Counted from the first letter of the stretch, positions 15,897 through 25,358 are shown. The stretch: DNA of 64,000 bases from Blautia luti (GCF_033096465.1 NZ_AP028156.1:1623501-1687500); one strand, 5' to 3'. The notes: generated from the letters alone by a model not told the origin. Made by a program: numbers and translations.

Positions 15897-16841
15897 ATGA
15901 TGGAAAAGAACGCGAAAATTTATGTGGCAGGACACCGTGGAATGGTAGGTTCTGCAATCGTAAGGGAACTGGAAAGACAGGGATATACAAACATTGTAAC
16001 ATGTACCCATAAAGAACTGGACCTCTGCCGGCAGGATGCTGTGGAAGCATTTTTTGAAGAAGAGAAGCCGGAATATGTTTTCCTGGCAGCTGCGAAGGTG
16101 GGCGGCATTGTGGCCAACCAGAATGCACTGGCTGATTTTATGTATGACAATATGATCCTTGAAATGAATGTGATCCATTCTGCATGGAAAAACGGCTGCA
16201 AAAAGCTGGAATTCCTGGGGTCTTCCTGCATTTATCCACGCATGGCACCCCAGCCCATGAAAGAGAGCTGTCTTTTGACTTCTGAGCTGGAAAAGACAAA
16301 TGAAGCCTATGCATTGGCAAAAATTTCAGGATTGAAGTACTGTGAGTTTCTGAACAGACAGTATGGTACAGATTATATTTCTGTGATGCCAACTAATCTG
16401 TATGGCCCGAATGATAATTATCATCCTACACACAGTCATGTATTGCCGGCACTGATCAGACGTTTCCATGAAGCGAAGGTAAATGGTCTGTCTGAGGTTA
16501 CCTGCTGGGGAGATGGCTCACCTCTTCGTGAATTTCTGTATGTAGATGATCTGGCAAATCTTTGCGTATTTCTGATGAATCATTATTCCGGAAATGAAAC
16601 AGTCAATGCAGGTACAGGTAAGGAACTGACGATCAAAGAGCTGACAGAGCTGGTTGCGAAGGTGATCGGATATGAGGGAGAGATCAAATGGGATCCTTCC
16701 AAACCCAATGGTACGCCGAGAAAGCTTCTGGATGTTTCCAAGGCAGAGCAGCTTGGATGGAAATATAAGACGGAACTGGAAGAGGGAATCCGCCTGTCCT
16801 ATGAAGATTTCCTGAACAATCCAATGCGTGCGGAACGGTAG
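15897..16841 (+). CDS. fcl: GDP-L-fucose synthase
   Basis: Epimerase/reductase of 314 residues that converts GDP-4-keto-6-deoxymannose to GDP-L-fucose with NADPH. It has the Rossmann start [21 protein letters not shown], the SSCIYPR loop and the YALAKISG Tyr-x3-Lys motif; the [11 protein letters not shown] segment is typical of the family. AAGGAG at 15881 supports ATG 15897, and the gmd stop lies three bases before it. With fkp upstream, the cell has two routes to the same product. Confidence 0.95.
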   Translation: MMEKNAKIYVAGHRGMVGSAIVRELERQGYTNIVTCTHKELDLCRQDAVEAFFEEEKPEYVFLAAAKVGGIVANQNALADFMYDNMILEMNVIHSAWKNGCKKLEFLGSSCIYPRMAPQPMKESCLLTSELEKTNEAYALAKISGLKYCEFLNRQYGTDYISVMPTNLYGPNDNYHPTHSHVLPALIRRFHEAKVNGLSEVTCWGDGSPLREFLYVDDLANLCVFLMNHYSGNETVNAGTGKELTIKELTELVAKVIGYEGEIKWDPSKPNGTPRKLLDVSKAEQLGWKYKTELEEGIRLSYEDFLNNPMRAER

Positions 16842-16847
16842 GCGCCT

Positions 16848-18167
16848 ATGAACATTGTATTATTGTCCGGAGGTTCAGGCCAGCGTCTGTGGCCACTTTC
16901 CAATGAGATCCGTTCGAAACAGTTTATCAAGATCTTTCACAGGCAGGATGGAATGCTGGAGTCCATGGTACAGAGAGTTTACCGGCAGATCCGTACAGTA
17001 GATCCGGGCGCTGAGATTACAGTGGCAACTTCCAGATCTCAGGTGTCTGCGCTGCACAATCAGCTGGGAGAGAATATCGGGATCAGCGTGGAACCCTGCA
17101 GGCGTGATACATTTCCGGCTATTGCCCTGGCGGCGTCTTATCTGCATGATATAAGAGGAGTAAGCCGTAAGGAAGCTATTGTGGTATGTCCGGTGGATCC
17201 TTATGTGGAGGTGGATTATTTCAGGGCGCTGGAAGAACTGGGAAATTATGCAGCGCAAAGCGAGGCCAATCTGGTGCTTATGGGAATCGAACCTACCTAT
17301 CCCAGTGAGAAATATGGTTACATTATCCCTGAGGAAGCGGACCAGGTGAGCAAAGTTTCTGTGTTTAAAGAGAAGCCGGATCAGAGAACAGCAGAAAAAT
17401 ATATTTCACAGGGTGCACTCTGGAATGGAGGAGTGTTTGCTTTTAAACTGGATTATGTATTGAAGCGTGCCCATGAACTGATTGATTTTACAGATTATGA
17501 GGATCTGTACAGGAAATATGATTCCCTGAAGAAGATCAGCTTCGATTATGCAGTGGTAGAACATGAACCTTATATAGAAGTGATGCGTTTCAGTGGTATG
17601 TGGAAGGATCTGGGAACCTGGAATACTTTGACAGAAGCCATGGACAGTCAGATCGTGGGAGAAGCATTATATAATGAAACCTGCGAAAATCTTCATGTGA
17701 TCAATGAACTGAATGTTCCGGTTCTCTGTATGGGGCTGAAGAATATCGTAGTTTCTGCCAGTCCGGAGGGGATTTTAGTTTCTGACAAACAGCAGTCCAG
17801 CTATATCAAACCGTTTGTAAATACGCTGGATAATAAAGTCATGTTTGCAGAGAAATCCTGGGGAAGCTTCCGGGTGCTGGATGTGGGAGATGACAGCTTG
17901 ACCATAAAGGTAACCCTGAATCCCGGCCACAGCATGAACTATCACAGTCATGAGCACAGAGATGAGATCTGGAATGTGATCTCCGGGCATGGGAGGACAG
18001 TTGTGGATGAACGGGAACAGTCTGTGAAGGCCGGAGATGTGATCTGCATGAAGGCAGGATGCCGGCATACAGTGATCGCAGATACAGAACTTCAGATGAT
18101 CGAAGTGCAGCTGGGACAGGATATCACAGTGCATGATAAGAAGAAATATGAACTGGAAATAAAATGA
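16848..18167 (+). CDS. manC: Mannose-1-phosphate guanylyltransferase with cupin domain
   Basis: Enzyme of 439 residues making GDP-mannose from mannose-1-phosphate and GTP, the substrate for gmd. The nucleotidyltransferase signature LLSGGSGQRLWPLS is at the N-terminus, with VCPVDPYVE near 110 and the FKEKPD motif near 170. Residues about 340-435 form a phosphomannose-isomerase-type cupin (NPGHSMNYHSHEHRDEIWNV). The signature carries Gln where many members have Thr, so a related sugar-1-phosphate cannot be fully excluded, but the context strongly favours mannose. Last gene of the cluster; a hairpin terminator follows. Confidence 0.88.
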   Translation: MNIVLLSGGSGQRLWPLSNEIRSKQFIKIFHRQDGMLESMVQRVYRQIRTVDPGAEITVATSRSQVSALHNQLGENIGISVEPCRRDTFPAIALAASYLHDIRGVSRKEAIVVCPVDPYVEVDYFRALEELGNYAAQSEANLVLMGIEPTYPSEKYGYIIPEEADQVSKVSVFKEKPDQRTAEKYISQGALWNGGVFAFKLDYVLKRAHELIDFTDYEDLYRKYDSLKKISFDYAVVEHEPYIEVMRFSGMWKDLGTWNTLTEAMDSQIVGEALYNETCENLHVINELNVPVLCMGLKNIVVSASPEGILVSDKQQSSYIKPFVNTLDNKVMFAEKSWGSFRVLDVGDDSLTIKVTLNPGHSMNYHSHEHRDEIWNVISGHGRTVVDEREQSVKAGDVICMKAGCRHTVIADTELQMIEVQLGQDITVHDKKKYELEIK

Positions 18168-18180
18168 TAAGAAGAGAAAT

Positions 18181-18235
18181 GACAGCGCAGTATTCGGGAA
18201 ATTATAGGGATTTCCGGGTACTGCGCTGTCTTACT
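18181..18235 (+). terminator. Long hairpin after manC
   Basis: GACAGCGCAGT (18181-18191) pairs perfectly with ACTGCGCTGTC (18220-18230), with an inner stem GGAAAT/ATTTCC. The T-tract after it is weak, so it may be a leaky terminator or an RNA-stabilising hairpin. Confidence 0.6.
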
Positions 18236-18359
18236 GTAATAGATATTTTTCAGAAAGATCCGGCAGTTGAATTCCACACCAGATTTTGTATGAAAGAGAA
18301 ATATAACAGAATTGAAAGTATTTTCAAATAAACAGAGAATACTGGATCAGGTGATTTCC

Positions 18360-18388
18360 TTGCTATAAAATGCATACCATGGTACAAT
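18360..18388 (+). promoter_or_regulatory. glmS promoter
   Basis: TTGCTA (18360-18365), 17 bases, TACAAT (18383-18388), 33 bases before the glmS start. The short leader leaves no room for a glmS ribozyme. Confidence 0.7.
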
Positions 18389-18421
18389 GGGACACGATAA
18401 AAAATAAGGGAGGATTTGACA

Positions 18422-20263
18422 ATGTGTGGAATTGTTGGATATACCGGTAATCATCAGGCAGCGCCTGTTCTTTTATATGGACTTTCGAAACTGGAATACA
18501 GAGGGTATGATTCAGCGGGACTGGCAGTCCGTGACGGTGACGGAGAAACAGATATTATTAAGGCGAAGGGCAGACTGAAAGTTCTTGCAGATAAGACCAA
18601 TGATGGAGAATCTGTTCCTGGAACCTGTGGAATCGGTCATACCAGATGGGCGACTCATGGAGAACCGTCCGAACTGAATGCACATCCTCATATGAGTGAT
18701 GATGGGAATGTGGTTGCTGTTCATAACGGCATTATTGAAAACTACCAGGAACTGAAGGAGAAGCTGATCCGTAAGGGATATACATTTTATTCATCTACAG
18801 ATACAGAGGTGGCAGTGAAACTGGTGGACTATTATTATAAGAAGTATCTGGGCACTCCGGTAGATGCCATCAACCATGCCATAGTACGTATTCGCGGTTC
18901 CTATGCACTGGCGATCATGTTTAAGGATTATCCGGGAGAAATCTATGTGGCACGTAAAGACAGCCCGATGATCCTGGGAGTAGAGGATGGAGAATCCTAT
19001 ATTGCATCGGATGTTCCGGCAATCCTGAAATATACCAGAAATGTTTATTATATCGGAAACCTGGAAATGGCCCGTGTGAGAAAGGGAGAGATCACTTTCT
19101 ATAACCTGGATGGAGATGAAATCCAGAAAGAAGCCAAGACGATCGAATGGGATGCAGAGGCTGCTGAGAAAGCAGGATTTGAGCATTTTATGATCAAAGA
19201 GATCCATGAACAGCCGAAAGCTGTAAAGGATACGCTGAATTCCGTGATCAGAGAAGGTGCGATTGACCTGTCAGATGTTGGGCTTACAGATGAAGACATC
19301 AGGGATATCAGCCAGATTTATATTGTTGCCTGTGGTTCTGCGTATCATGTAGGCATGGCAGCACAGTATGTATTTGAAGATCTGGCAAGAATTCCGGTGC
19401 GTGTAGAGCTGGCATCAGAATTCCGTTACAGAAATCCGATCCTGGATCCTAAAGGACTGGTGATCATTGTAAGTCAGTCCGGCGAGACCGCGGACAGTCT
19501 GGCTGCATTAAGAGAGTCTAAGGAAAAGGGACTTCGCACACTGGGAATTGTTAATGTGGTAGGTTCCTCTATTGCAAGAGAGGCAGACAATGTATTCTAT
19601 ACTCTGGCAGGTCCGGAAATCTCCGTAGCTACCACGAAGGCATACAGTACCCAGCTGGTAGCTACCTATGTGCTGGCAATACAGTTTGCCAAAGTAAAAG
19701 GAACAATCTCCGAAGAAAAATATGAGGAGCTGATCAGAGAACTGCAGATCCTTCCGGACAAGATCAGAAAGATCATAGAGGATGATAAAGAAAGGATTCA
19801 GTGGTTTGCAGCGAAACAGGCCAATGCCAGAGATGCGTTCTTCATAGGAAGGGGAATTGACTATGCCATCAGTATGGAAGGCAGCCTGAAGATGAAGGAA
19901 GTCAGCTATGTGCATACAGAAGCATATGCTGCCGGAGAACTGAAACATGGAACCATTTCCCTGATTGAGGATGGAACTCTGGTGATCGGTGTGCTGACCC
20001 AGGATCATCTGTATGAGAAAACCGTCTCTAATCTGGTAGAATGCAAGAGCCGTGGGGCATATCTTATGGGACTGACCACATTTGGACACTATAATATAGA
20101 AGATACAGCTGATTTCACAGTCTATATTCCGAAGACAGATCCTCATTTCACCACTTCGCTGGCAGTGGTCCCGCTGCAGCTGCTGGGATACTATGTCAGT
20201 GTAGCCAAGGGCCTGGATGTAGATAAACCGCGAAATCTGGCGAAAAGTGTTACAGTTGAATAA
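18422..20263 (+). CDS. glmS: Glutamine-fructose-6-phosphate aminotransferase
   Basis: Makes glucosamine-6-phosphate from fructose-6-phosphate and glutamine, the entry to UDP-GlcNAc and cell-wall synthesis. The start is ATG 18422 because the family needs Cys as the first residue after Met (MCGIVGYTGN), the glutaminase nucleophile; GGGAGG lies seven bases before it. Residues 1-220 are the glutaminase domain (HTRWATHGEPS, HNGIIENY), and two SIS sugar-isomerase domains fill about 285-605 (SQSGETADSLAALRE), ending in the typical KPRNLAKSVTVE. Single-gene unit with its own promoter and terminator. Confidence 0.98.
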   Translation: MCGIVGYTGNHQAAPVLLYGLSKLEYRGYDSAGLAVRDGDGETDIIKAKGRLKVLADKTNDGESVPGTCGIGHTRWATHGEPSELNAHPHMSDDGNVVAVHNGIIENYQELKEKLIRKGYTFYSSTDTEVAVKLVDYYYKKYLGTPVDAINHAIVRIRGSYALAIMFKDYPGEIYVARKDSPMILGVEDGESYIASDVPAILKYTRNVYYIGNLEMARVRKGEITFYNLDGDEIQKEAKTIEWDAEAAEKAGFEHFMIKEIHEQPKAVKDTLNSVIREGAIDLSDVGLTDEDIRDISQIYIVACGSAYHVGMAAQYVFEDLARIPVRVELASEFRYRNPILDPKGLVIIVSQSGETADSLAALRESKEKGLRTLGIVNVVGSSIAREADNVFYTLAGPEISVATTKAYSTQLVATYVLAIQFAKVKGTISEEKYEELIRELQILPDKIRKIIEDDKERIQWFAAKQANARDAFFIGRGIDYAISMEGSLKMKEVSYVHTEAYAAGELKHGTISLIEDGTLVIGVLTQDHLYEKTVSNLVECKSRGAYLMGLTTFGHYNIEDTADFTVYIPKTDPHFTTSLAVVPLQLLGYYVSVAKGLDVDKPRNLAKSVTVE

Positions 20264-20272
20264 CAGTGAAAA

Positions 20273-20305
20273 AACAGGCAGGTATGGAAAACCTGCCTGT
20301 TTTTG
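20273..20305 (+). terminator. glmS terminator
   Basis: AACAGGCAGGT (20273-20283) and ACCTGCCTGTT (20291-20301) form a perfect 11-pair stem followed by TTTTG. Confidence 0.9.
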
Positions 20306-20408
20306 TTTATAACTGAATACCAGGATAAAAAAGCTTTAGAGCGTGTTTGGCAAGTAAGTAATCTTGTAGAATTATCGGGAAAATTGCCATAAATTGAAGG
20401 GGAATATC

Positions 20409-20488
20409 TTGACAATTGTATATAAAAATGTTTTAATCTTAAAGATGGTATGTTAACATAGCTGTCTGAACGAGAAATTCAGCTATGT
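20409..20488 (+). promoter_or_regulatory. Promoter and leader hairpin of the polysaccharide operon
   Basis: TTGACA (20409-20414), 17 bases, TTTAAT (20432-20437). The leader contains a perfect nine-pair hairpin, ACATAGCTG (20456-20464) with CAGCTATGT (20480-20488), without a T-tract. It may stabilise the message or bind an antitermination factor; polysaccharide operons are often controlled this way. Confidence 0.7.
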
Positions 20489-20519
20489 ATAAAGCATAAC
20501 AAAGGAGGAGTGATAGAAT

Positions 20520-21263
20520 ATGTCCAGAGAAGGTATTTATGACATACATTGTCACATAGTACCAGGAGTGGATGATGGTTCAGCTAATTATGAAGAAACA
20601 AAGAAGCTGTTGCGTATGGAATATGATCAGGGAGTTCGGAATATCATTGCAACTCCTCATTTCCGGTTTCGAATGTTCGAGACACCTTTGAGTAAGGTCA
20701 GAGAACAGTTTAAACTTGTACAGCAGGCGGCAGCAGAAATCGGTGATGATTTTAATATTTATCTTGGATGTGAATTTCATGCCAATATGGAGATGGTTCG
20801 GATGCTGCGGGAAGGAGAGATTACTTCGATGGCAGGTTCCAGATACGTTCTGGCAGAATTTGGAGGAAGCTCAGAGGCGTCTTACATAAAGGAACGTCTG
20901 TACAGTCTGCTGGCCAGCGGTTATAAACCAATAGCTGCACATATTGAGAGATATGAGGCAACCCGCTCTGATATTGACTTCGTAGAAGAACTGGTAGATA
21001 TGGGTGCTTATATGCAGATCAACGCAGACAGTATCATAGGTAAAGAAGGATTCGGAACCAAAAGATACTGTAAAAAGCTAATGAAATATGACCTGGTGCA
21101 TTTTGTAGGGTCAGACTGTCACAATCTGACAAGCCGTGTATCCAGAATCGGTGAAGCTTACAATTACGTATCAAAAAAAATGGATGAAGCATATGCTGAC
21201 CATTTATTTATAGAAAATCCCCGGAAGATTCTGGCGGATGCGAAAAAAAGGAAGGAAAGATAG
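20520..21263 (+). CDS. CpsB/CapC-type tyrosine-protein phosphatase (PHP family)
   Basis: Metal-dependent PHP phosphatase of 247 residues that removes phosphate from the C-terminal tyrosines of the partner kinase (CpsD type) and so tunes polysaccharide chain length. Metal-binding motifs are visible: DIHCHIVPGVDDGS (8-21), IATPHF near 45, GCEFH near 84, AHIERYE near 140 and VGSDCHN near 198. AAAGGAGGAG precedes the ATG. First gene of a five-gene operon with the Wzz-like protein, the kinase, a surface protein and an LCP ligase. Confidence 0.92.
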   Translation: MSREGIYDIHCHIVPGVDDGSANYEETKKLLRMEYDQGVRNIIATPHFRFRMFETPLSKVREQFKLVQQAAAEIGDDFNIYLGCEFHANMEMVRMLREGEITSMAGSRYVLAEFGGSSEASYIKERLYSLLASGYKPIAAHIERYEATRSDIDFVEELVDMGAYMQINADSIIGKEGFGTKRYCKKLMKYDLVHFVGSDCHNLTSRVSRIGEAYNYVSKKMDEAYADHLFIENPRKILADAKKRKER

Positions 21264-21269
21264 AGCAAA

Positions 21270-22025
21270 ATGGAACAACAGAATTTGCAAAACAATGACG
21301 AAATTGAAATCGATGTACTGGAGTTATTCCACGTTCTGCTGGACAAGATCTGGGTGATCATTCTTGCCGGTGCAGTGGCTGCTCTTGCGGTTGTTGCAGC
21401 AACGATTTTATTCATCACCCCACAGTATCAGTCAACAACCAAAATGTATGTGCTGAGCAAACAGGACAGTAATACTCTGACCAGCCAGGATATGCAGACC
21501 AGTTTGTCACTGACGAAAGACTATGCAGAACTGATCAAAAGCCGTACAGTTACAGAAGGAGTTATCACCCAGCTGAATCTTGATATGACACATGAGCAGC
21601 TTTTAAGCAAAATGACAGTAGATTCTGCAACAGATACCCGAATCCTTTCAATTTCCGTACGTGATGCAGATCCATATGTGGCATGTGAGATTGCCAATGC
21701 GATCCGTGATGTGGCAGCAAACCATATTAAGAATGTAATGGATATTGATGCTGTAAATGTGGTAGAAACTGCCAATATTCCGGAAAACAAGATCAGCCCA
21801 AGTGTTAAAAAGAATGGTATGGTAGGAGGCATTGCCGGAGTTGCCATTGCAATAGCGATCATTCTGATCACTTATCTGTCTAATGATACGATCAAGACTC
21901 AGGAAGATGTAGAACGATATCTTGGATTAAGTACACTGGGAACGATCCCTATGTCTGAAGCAGATCGCAAAAATAAGAACAAGAAGAAACATAAGAAGCA
22001 AAAAAGGAGTAAAGGAAGAAGGTAA
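21270..22025 (+). CDS. Wzz/CpsC-like chain-length regulator
   Basis: Membrane protein of 251 residues. Residues 5-25 hold the Wzz opening (EIEIDVLELFHVLLDKIWV), followed by a membrane segment at about 27-50, an extracellular helical domain, a second segment at about 185-205, and a very basic cytoplasmic tail (KNKKKHKKQKRSKG). In Gram-positive systems this protein activates the separate tyrosine kinase encoded next. It begins six bases after the phosphatase stop. Confidence 0.92.
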   Translation: MEQQNLQNNDEIEIDVLELFHVLLDKIWVIILAGAVAALAVVAATILFITPQYQSTTKMYVLSKQDSNTLTSQDMQTSLSLTKDYAELIKSRTVTEGVITQLNLDMTHEQLLSKMTVDSATDTRILSISVRDADPYVACEIANAIRDVAANHIKNVMDIDAVNVVETANIPENKISPSVKKNGMVGGIAGVAIAIAIILITYLSNDTIKTQEDVERYLGLSTLGTIPMSEADRKNKNKKKHKKQKRSKGRR

Positions 22026-22028
22026 ATC

Positions 22029-22748
22029 ATGAAAGAAGTCAATATATATCGTCCGGAACTGGATTACAGTGCCAATGAATCTTATAAATCTTTGCGTACG
22101 AATCTCCTTTTCTGCGGAGAAGAGAAAAAGGTAATTGCAGTCACGAGTTGTACCCCTAATGAGGGAAAGAGTACAGTTTCTCTGAATCTTGCCCTGTCTC
22201 TGGCTGATTCCGGGAAAAAGGTACTGATGATCGATGCGGACCTTCGTAAATCCGTGCTCGTGGGAAGAACAGAAGTAGATGGTGAGGTAAAGGGATTGTC
22301 ACATCTGCTGTCTCATCAGGAAACCATTGAAAATGTTATTTATTCCACGAATATTCCGAGATTTCATATTATTTATGCCGGAAAGATACCGCCGAACCCT
22401 GCCGAACTTCTTGGAGGGGAATACTTTAAACGCGTCCTGACAGCTGTTAAGAAAGTATACGACTATGTGATCGTAGATACTCCGCCGCTGGGAAGTGTAA
22501 TTGACAGTGCCGTTATTGCCGATGAATGTGATGGTTCTATTATGGTTATGGAGTCAGGAGCAATCAGCTACCGGTTTGCACAGGAAGTAAAGGAACAGCT
22601 GTCGAAATGCAACTGCCCGATCCTGGGAGTGATCCTGAATAAAGTAGACATGAGTAAACAGGGACATTATGGACATTATTATGGTAAATACGGTAAATAT
22701 TACGGTAAATACGGTAAATACGGAAAAGAGAATGAAAAAACTCAGTAA
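22029..22748 (+). CDS. CpsD-type bacterial tyrosine kinase
   Basis: Autokinase of 239 residues that works with the Wzz-like protein. Walker A is SCTPNEGKSTVS near residue 39, Walker A' is VLMIDADLRKS near 68, and a Walker B type DTPPLG lies near 150. The C-terminus is a tyrosine cluster made of GKY/GHYYG repeats (about 213-232) encoded by tandem ggtaaatac-type units; these tyrosines are the autophosphorylation sites and the substrates of the phosphatase upstream. Starts three bases after the previous stop. Confidence 0.95.
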   Translation: MKEVNIYRPELDYSANESYKSLRTNLLFCGEEKKVIAVTSCTPNEGKSTVSLNLALSLADSGKKVLMIDADLRKSVLVGRTEVDGEVKGLSHLLSHQETIENVIYSTNIPRFHIIYAGKIPPNPAELLGGEYFKRVLTAVKKVYDYVIVDTPPLGSVIDSAVIADECDGSIMVMESGAISYRFAQEVKEQLSKCNCPILGVILNKVDMSKQGHYGHYYGKYGKYYGKYGKYGKENEKTQ

Positions 22749-22760
22749 GGAGCAGCTGTT

Positions 22761-23570
22761 ATGGCAAAGAAATGGATTGTAATTATGCTTGTAGCCTGTA
22801 TTGGACTGGGAGGAGGTCTGGTGTATATCAGACAGGAGTCAGACAGTCAGGCACCGGAGATCAAGTGTACTGATCAGGCAGAAAATGAATATGATCCGTC
22901 CATGAGCGATACGGATCTTCTGAAAGGTATGATGGCAACAGATGATAAAGATGGTGATGTTACCTCATCTCTTACTGTAGAATCTGTTTATGAAGTTGAT
23001 GATTCCAATGTTGTTGTAACATATGTAGCTAAGGACAGCGCTAACAATATTGCGAAGTTTAAACGTGATATGCAGGTGAATCCTGATGAAATGAAAAAGA
23101 ATACCAATTCACAGAAAACTTCTGACAATGAAGATGGAACTGCTCAGGCAGAGCCAACATCTGTGCCGGTCGAAGATGTGGAGACAGGAGAAGCGCCTTC
23201 AGATGCTCAGACTCAGACAGAAGAAGAGAATCTGACACCGACACCTGAACTGACACCAGCTGCATCTGATGAGGCGGCAGCAGCTGCTAAGCAGCAGGAA
23301 AGTGCAGCAGATGCCATGCCTGCACAGAATCCAAAGGTATATCTTACAGATTATTATGTGAAAGTACCGGTAGGTACTTCTCTGAATCTGCTTTCTTATG
23401 TAAAAGAAATTAAAGATGACAAAGATGATACTTATGAACTGTGGCGCAGGGTACAGATTAATGGTGAGGTGAATACGGCAGCAGCAGGTACATACACATG
23501 TACGTTCTGCGTAGTTGATACAGATGGAAATGCATCTAATAATGCAGAACTTACAGTAGTAGTTGAATAA
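22761..23570 (+). CDS. Anchored extracellular protein with DUF5011-like domains
   Basis: Protein of 269 residues with an N-terminal membrane anchor (about 4-21, WIVIMLVACIGLGGGLVY) and an outside part. Residues about 30-110 resemble a DUF5011/Ig-like fold (SQAPEIKCTD, MATDDKDGDVTSSL, VTYVAKDSANN). A low-complexity linker rich in Thr, Glu, Pro and Ala (110-190) leads to a second, similar domain at about 193-269 (AAGTYTCTFCVVDTDGN). It sits between the kinase and the LCP ligase, so a role in anchoring or handling the polysaccharide at the surface is likely, but no enzyme motif is visible. Confidence 0.75.
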   Translation: MAKKWIVIMLVACIGLGGGLVYIRQESDSQAPEIKCTDQAENEYDPSMSDTDLLKGMMATDDKDGDVTSSLTVESVYEVDDSNVVVTYVAKDSANNIAKFKRDMQVNPDEMKKNTNSQKTSDNEDGTAQAEPTSVPVEDVETGEAPSDAQTQTEEENLTPTPELTPAASDEAAAAAKQQESAADAMPAQNPKVYLTDYYVKVPVGTSLNLLSYVKEIKDDKDDTYELWRRVQINGEVNTAAAGTYTCTFCVVDTDGNASNNAELTVVVE

Positions 23571-23603
23571 AGATTCATGGATAAGATCCTGAAAGGGTAA
23601 AAG

Positions 23604-25145
23604 ATGAGAGTAAAATCAAAGAAACAGGACAGACTGCCAGGAATTATTATTTCTGTGATCATGTTTGTTCTTGAACTTGCATTTATGGTGCTGCTTTTTT
23701 ATACGAAACTTATTTCAGTAAAGTATATTGGCATTATTGCAGTAGTGCTGCTGATCATGCTGTTGCTCATATATGTGCTGGTAAGAAAAATAAGAAAGAA
23801 CGTGCGGTTTGCTATTGGTGTTGTACTTGCTATAATAGTTGCGTCGGTTCTTGGAATAGGCAGCTTTTATATTTATAAGACTGTTTCAGCACTGGGGAAT
23901 ATTACCGGTGTGAATAAAGAAACAACTGAAGTAAATGTATATGTAAAACAGGATGATGCAGCACAGAGTCTGTCAGATGCGTCTTCCTATACATTTGGTA
24001 TTATGGGAGAACTGGACAGGGATAATACAGACAGTGCGCTGGATCAGATTTACAACCAAATCGGAAATGATATACAGATCAATGAGTACGATGGTCTGAC
24101 CTCACTGGCAGACAGTCTGAATAATGGCACCTGCGGAGCAATTGTGTTGAACAGGGCATATCTGGATGTGCTGGATGAGATGGACAATTACAGTTCATTT
24201 TCTTCTCAGATACGTCAGATCGCATCGCTCCAGGTAGAATCTCTGGTACAGAGAAAAGATGCGTCTGCTCAGAACAGCACAGAAACATCAGACAGCAGTG
24301 CACAGTCATCAGACCAGAAAACTGCAAATGAAGATGGAGTAACCGATGAGGTTTATACTGTTTACGTAAGCGGAATTGATACAAGAGGGGCAATGACTTC
24401 TTCAAGCCGCAGTGACGTTAACATTATTCTTACGATCAATGCCAGAACCAAGCAGATCCTGATGATATCCACACCAAGAGATTATTTTGTACCGTTATCT
24501 ATTTCCAATGGTGTGCCGGATAAATTAACTCATGCAGGTATTTATGGAGTTAATGTCAGCATGGATACTCTGGATATGCTGTATGACATCAATATTAATT
24601 ATTATTTCCGTCTGAATTTCGGCGGATTTATCAAGATTATTGATGCTCTGGGCGGTATTACCCTAAATTCTGATTACGATTTTGATTCACAAAATGAAAC
24701 AGGATATCATTTTAACAAAGGCGAGAATCACGTAAACGGAGAACAGGCACTGGTGTTCAGCCGTGAACGTTATGCGTTTAAAGAAGGGGACCGTCAGAGA
24801 GGACGTAACCAGATGGCAGTAATTCAGGGAGTTGTAGATAAAGTAACACAGCCGTCTTTCCTGAAAAATTATCTGTCAGTTATGGACAGCCTGGACGGAT
24901 GCTTCGAAACCAATATTCCATATGATCTGATCGCTTCTCTGGTTCGTAAGCAGCTGGATGAAGGTGGCAGCTGGCAGGTATTATCCTACAGTGTAAATGG
25001 AACAGGAGATACTCAGAAGCCATATTCCATGAGTGCGAAAGCTTATGTCATGGTTCCGGACCAGACAACTGTGGATAAAGCAAAAGTATTAATGAAGAAA
25101 GTCAGAGAAGGATTCCAGTTATCTGACGCAGACGTTGCCCGTTAG
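23604..25145 (+). CDS. LytR-CpsA-Psr (LCP) family glycopolymer ligase
   Basis: Protein of 513 residues that probably transfers the lipid-linked polysaccharide to peptidoglycan. Three membrane segments at about 12-30, 32-53 and 61-85 are followed by an extracellular region. An accessory domain is at about 110-200. The LCP domain at about 250-440 has VSGIDTRG, SRSDVNIILTINA, STPRDYFVPL and the arginine-bearing FSRERYAFKEGDRQRGRNQ. The stop codon sits inside the terminator hairpin. Last gene of the operon. Confidence 0.93.
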   Translation: MRVKSKKQDRLPGIIISVIMFVLELAFMVLLFYTKLISVKYIGIIAVVLLIMLLLIYVLVRKIRKNVRFAIGVVLAIIVASVLGIGSFYIYKTVSALGNITGVNKETTEVNVYVKQDDAAQSLSDASSYTFGIMGELDRDNTDSALDQIYNQIGNDIQINEYDGLTSLADSLNNGTCGAIVLNRAYLDVLDEMDNYSSFSSQIRQIASLQVESLVQRKDASAQNSTETSDSSAQSSDQKTANEDGVTDEVYTVYVSGIDTRGAMTSSSRSDVNIILTINARTKQILMISTPRDYFVPLSISNGVPDKLTHAGIYGVNVSMDTLDMLYDININYYFRLNFGGFIKIIDALGGITLNSDYDFDSQNETGYHFNKGENHVNGEQALVFSRERYAFKEGDRQRGRNQMAVIQGVVDKVTQPSFLKNYLSVMDSLDGCFETNIPYDLIASLVRKQLDEGGSWQVLSYSVNGTGDTQKPYSMSAKAYVMVPDQTTVDKAKVLMKKVREGFQLSDADVAR

Positions 25146-25160
25146 GGCAGCGTCTTTTTT
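25131..25160 (+). terminator. Terminator overlapping the LCP stop codon
   Basis: GACGTTGCCC (25131-25140) pairs with GGGCAGCGTC (25145-25154), one G-U pair, around a GTTA loop, followed by six T. The stop TAG (25143-25145) lies in the loop and the first paired base, so translating ribosomes would cover the hairpin. Confidence 0.85.
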
Positions 25161-25168
25161 CTTTAGAG

Positions 25169-25334
25169 ACAAAAGCTCCTGAGGTTGCCGATGCATTTAA
25201 GCAGGTCAATGAAGGAAAAATGGACAATTATTGATCCGATCAGTATTGATAAAGAAAACAAAATTATCAAAGTTGCGTTAGAAGATCACTGCTACTTCTC
25301 AATTATTTCTGATGAAGTAAAAACAGCTGAATAA
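25169..25334 (+). pseudogene. Possible frameshifted gene remnant
   Basis: Two open pieces in adjacent frames read as one protein if a single A is removed from the A5 run at 25216-25220: TKAPEVADAFKQVNEGK, then WTIIDPISIDKENK and so on to KTAE and TAA (25332-25334). No start codon or ribosome site is visible. The family is not recognised. It is probably the 3' remnant of a gene lost from the end of the polysaccharide locus; chance open frames remain possible. Confidence 0.3.
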
Positions 25335-25358
25335 GAGTAAATGAAAAAGGCGATGCAT

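Noticed and set aside
18168..18421. glmS ribozyme before glmS
   Set aside because: The promoter lies only 33 bases before the gene, and the ribozyme core sequences are not present.
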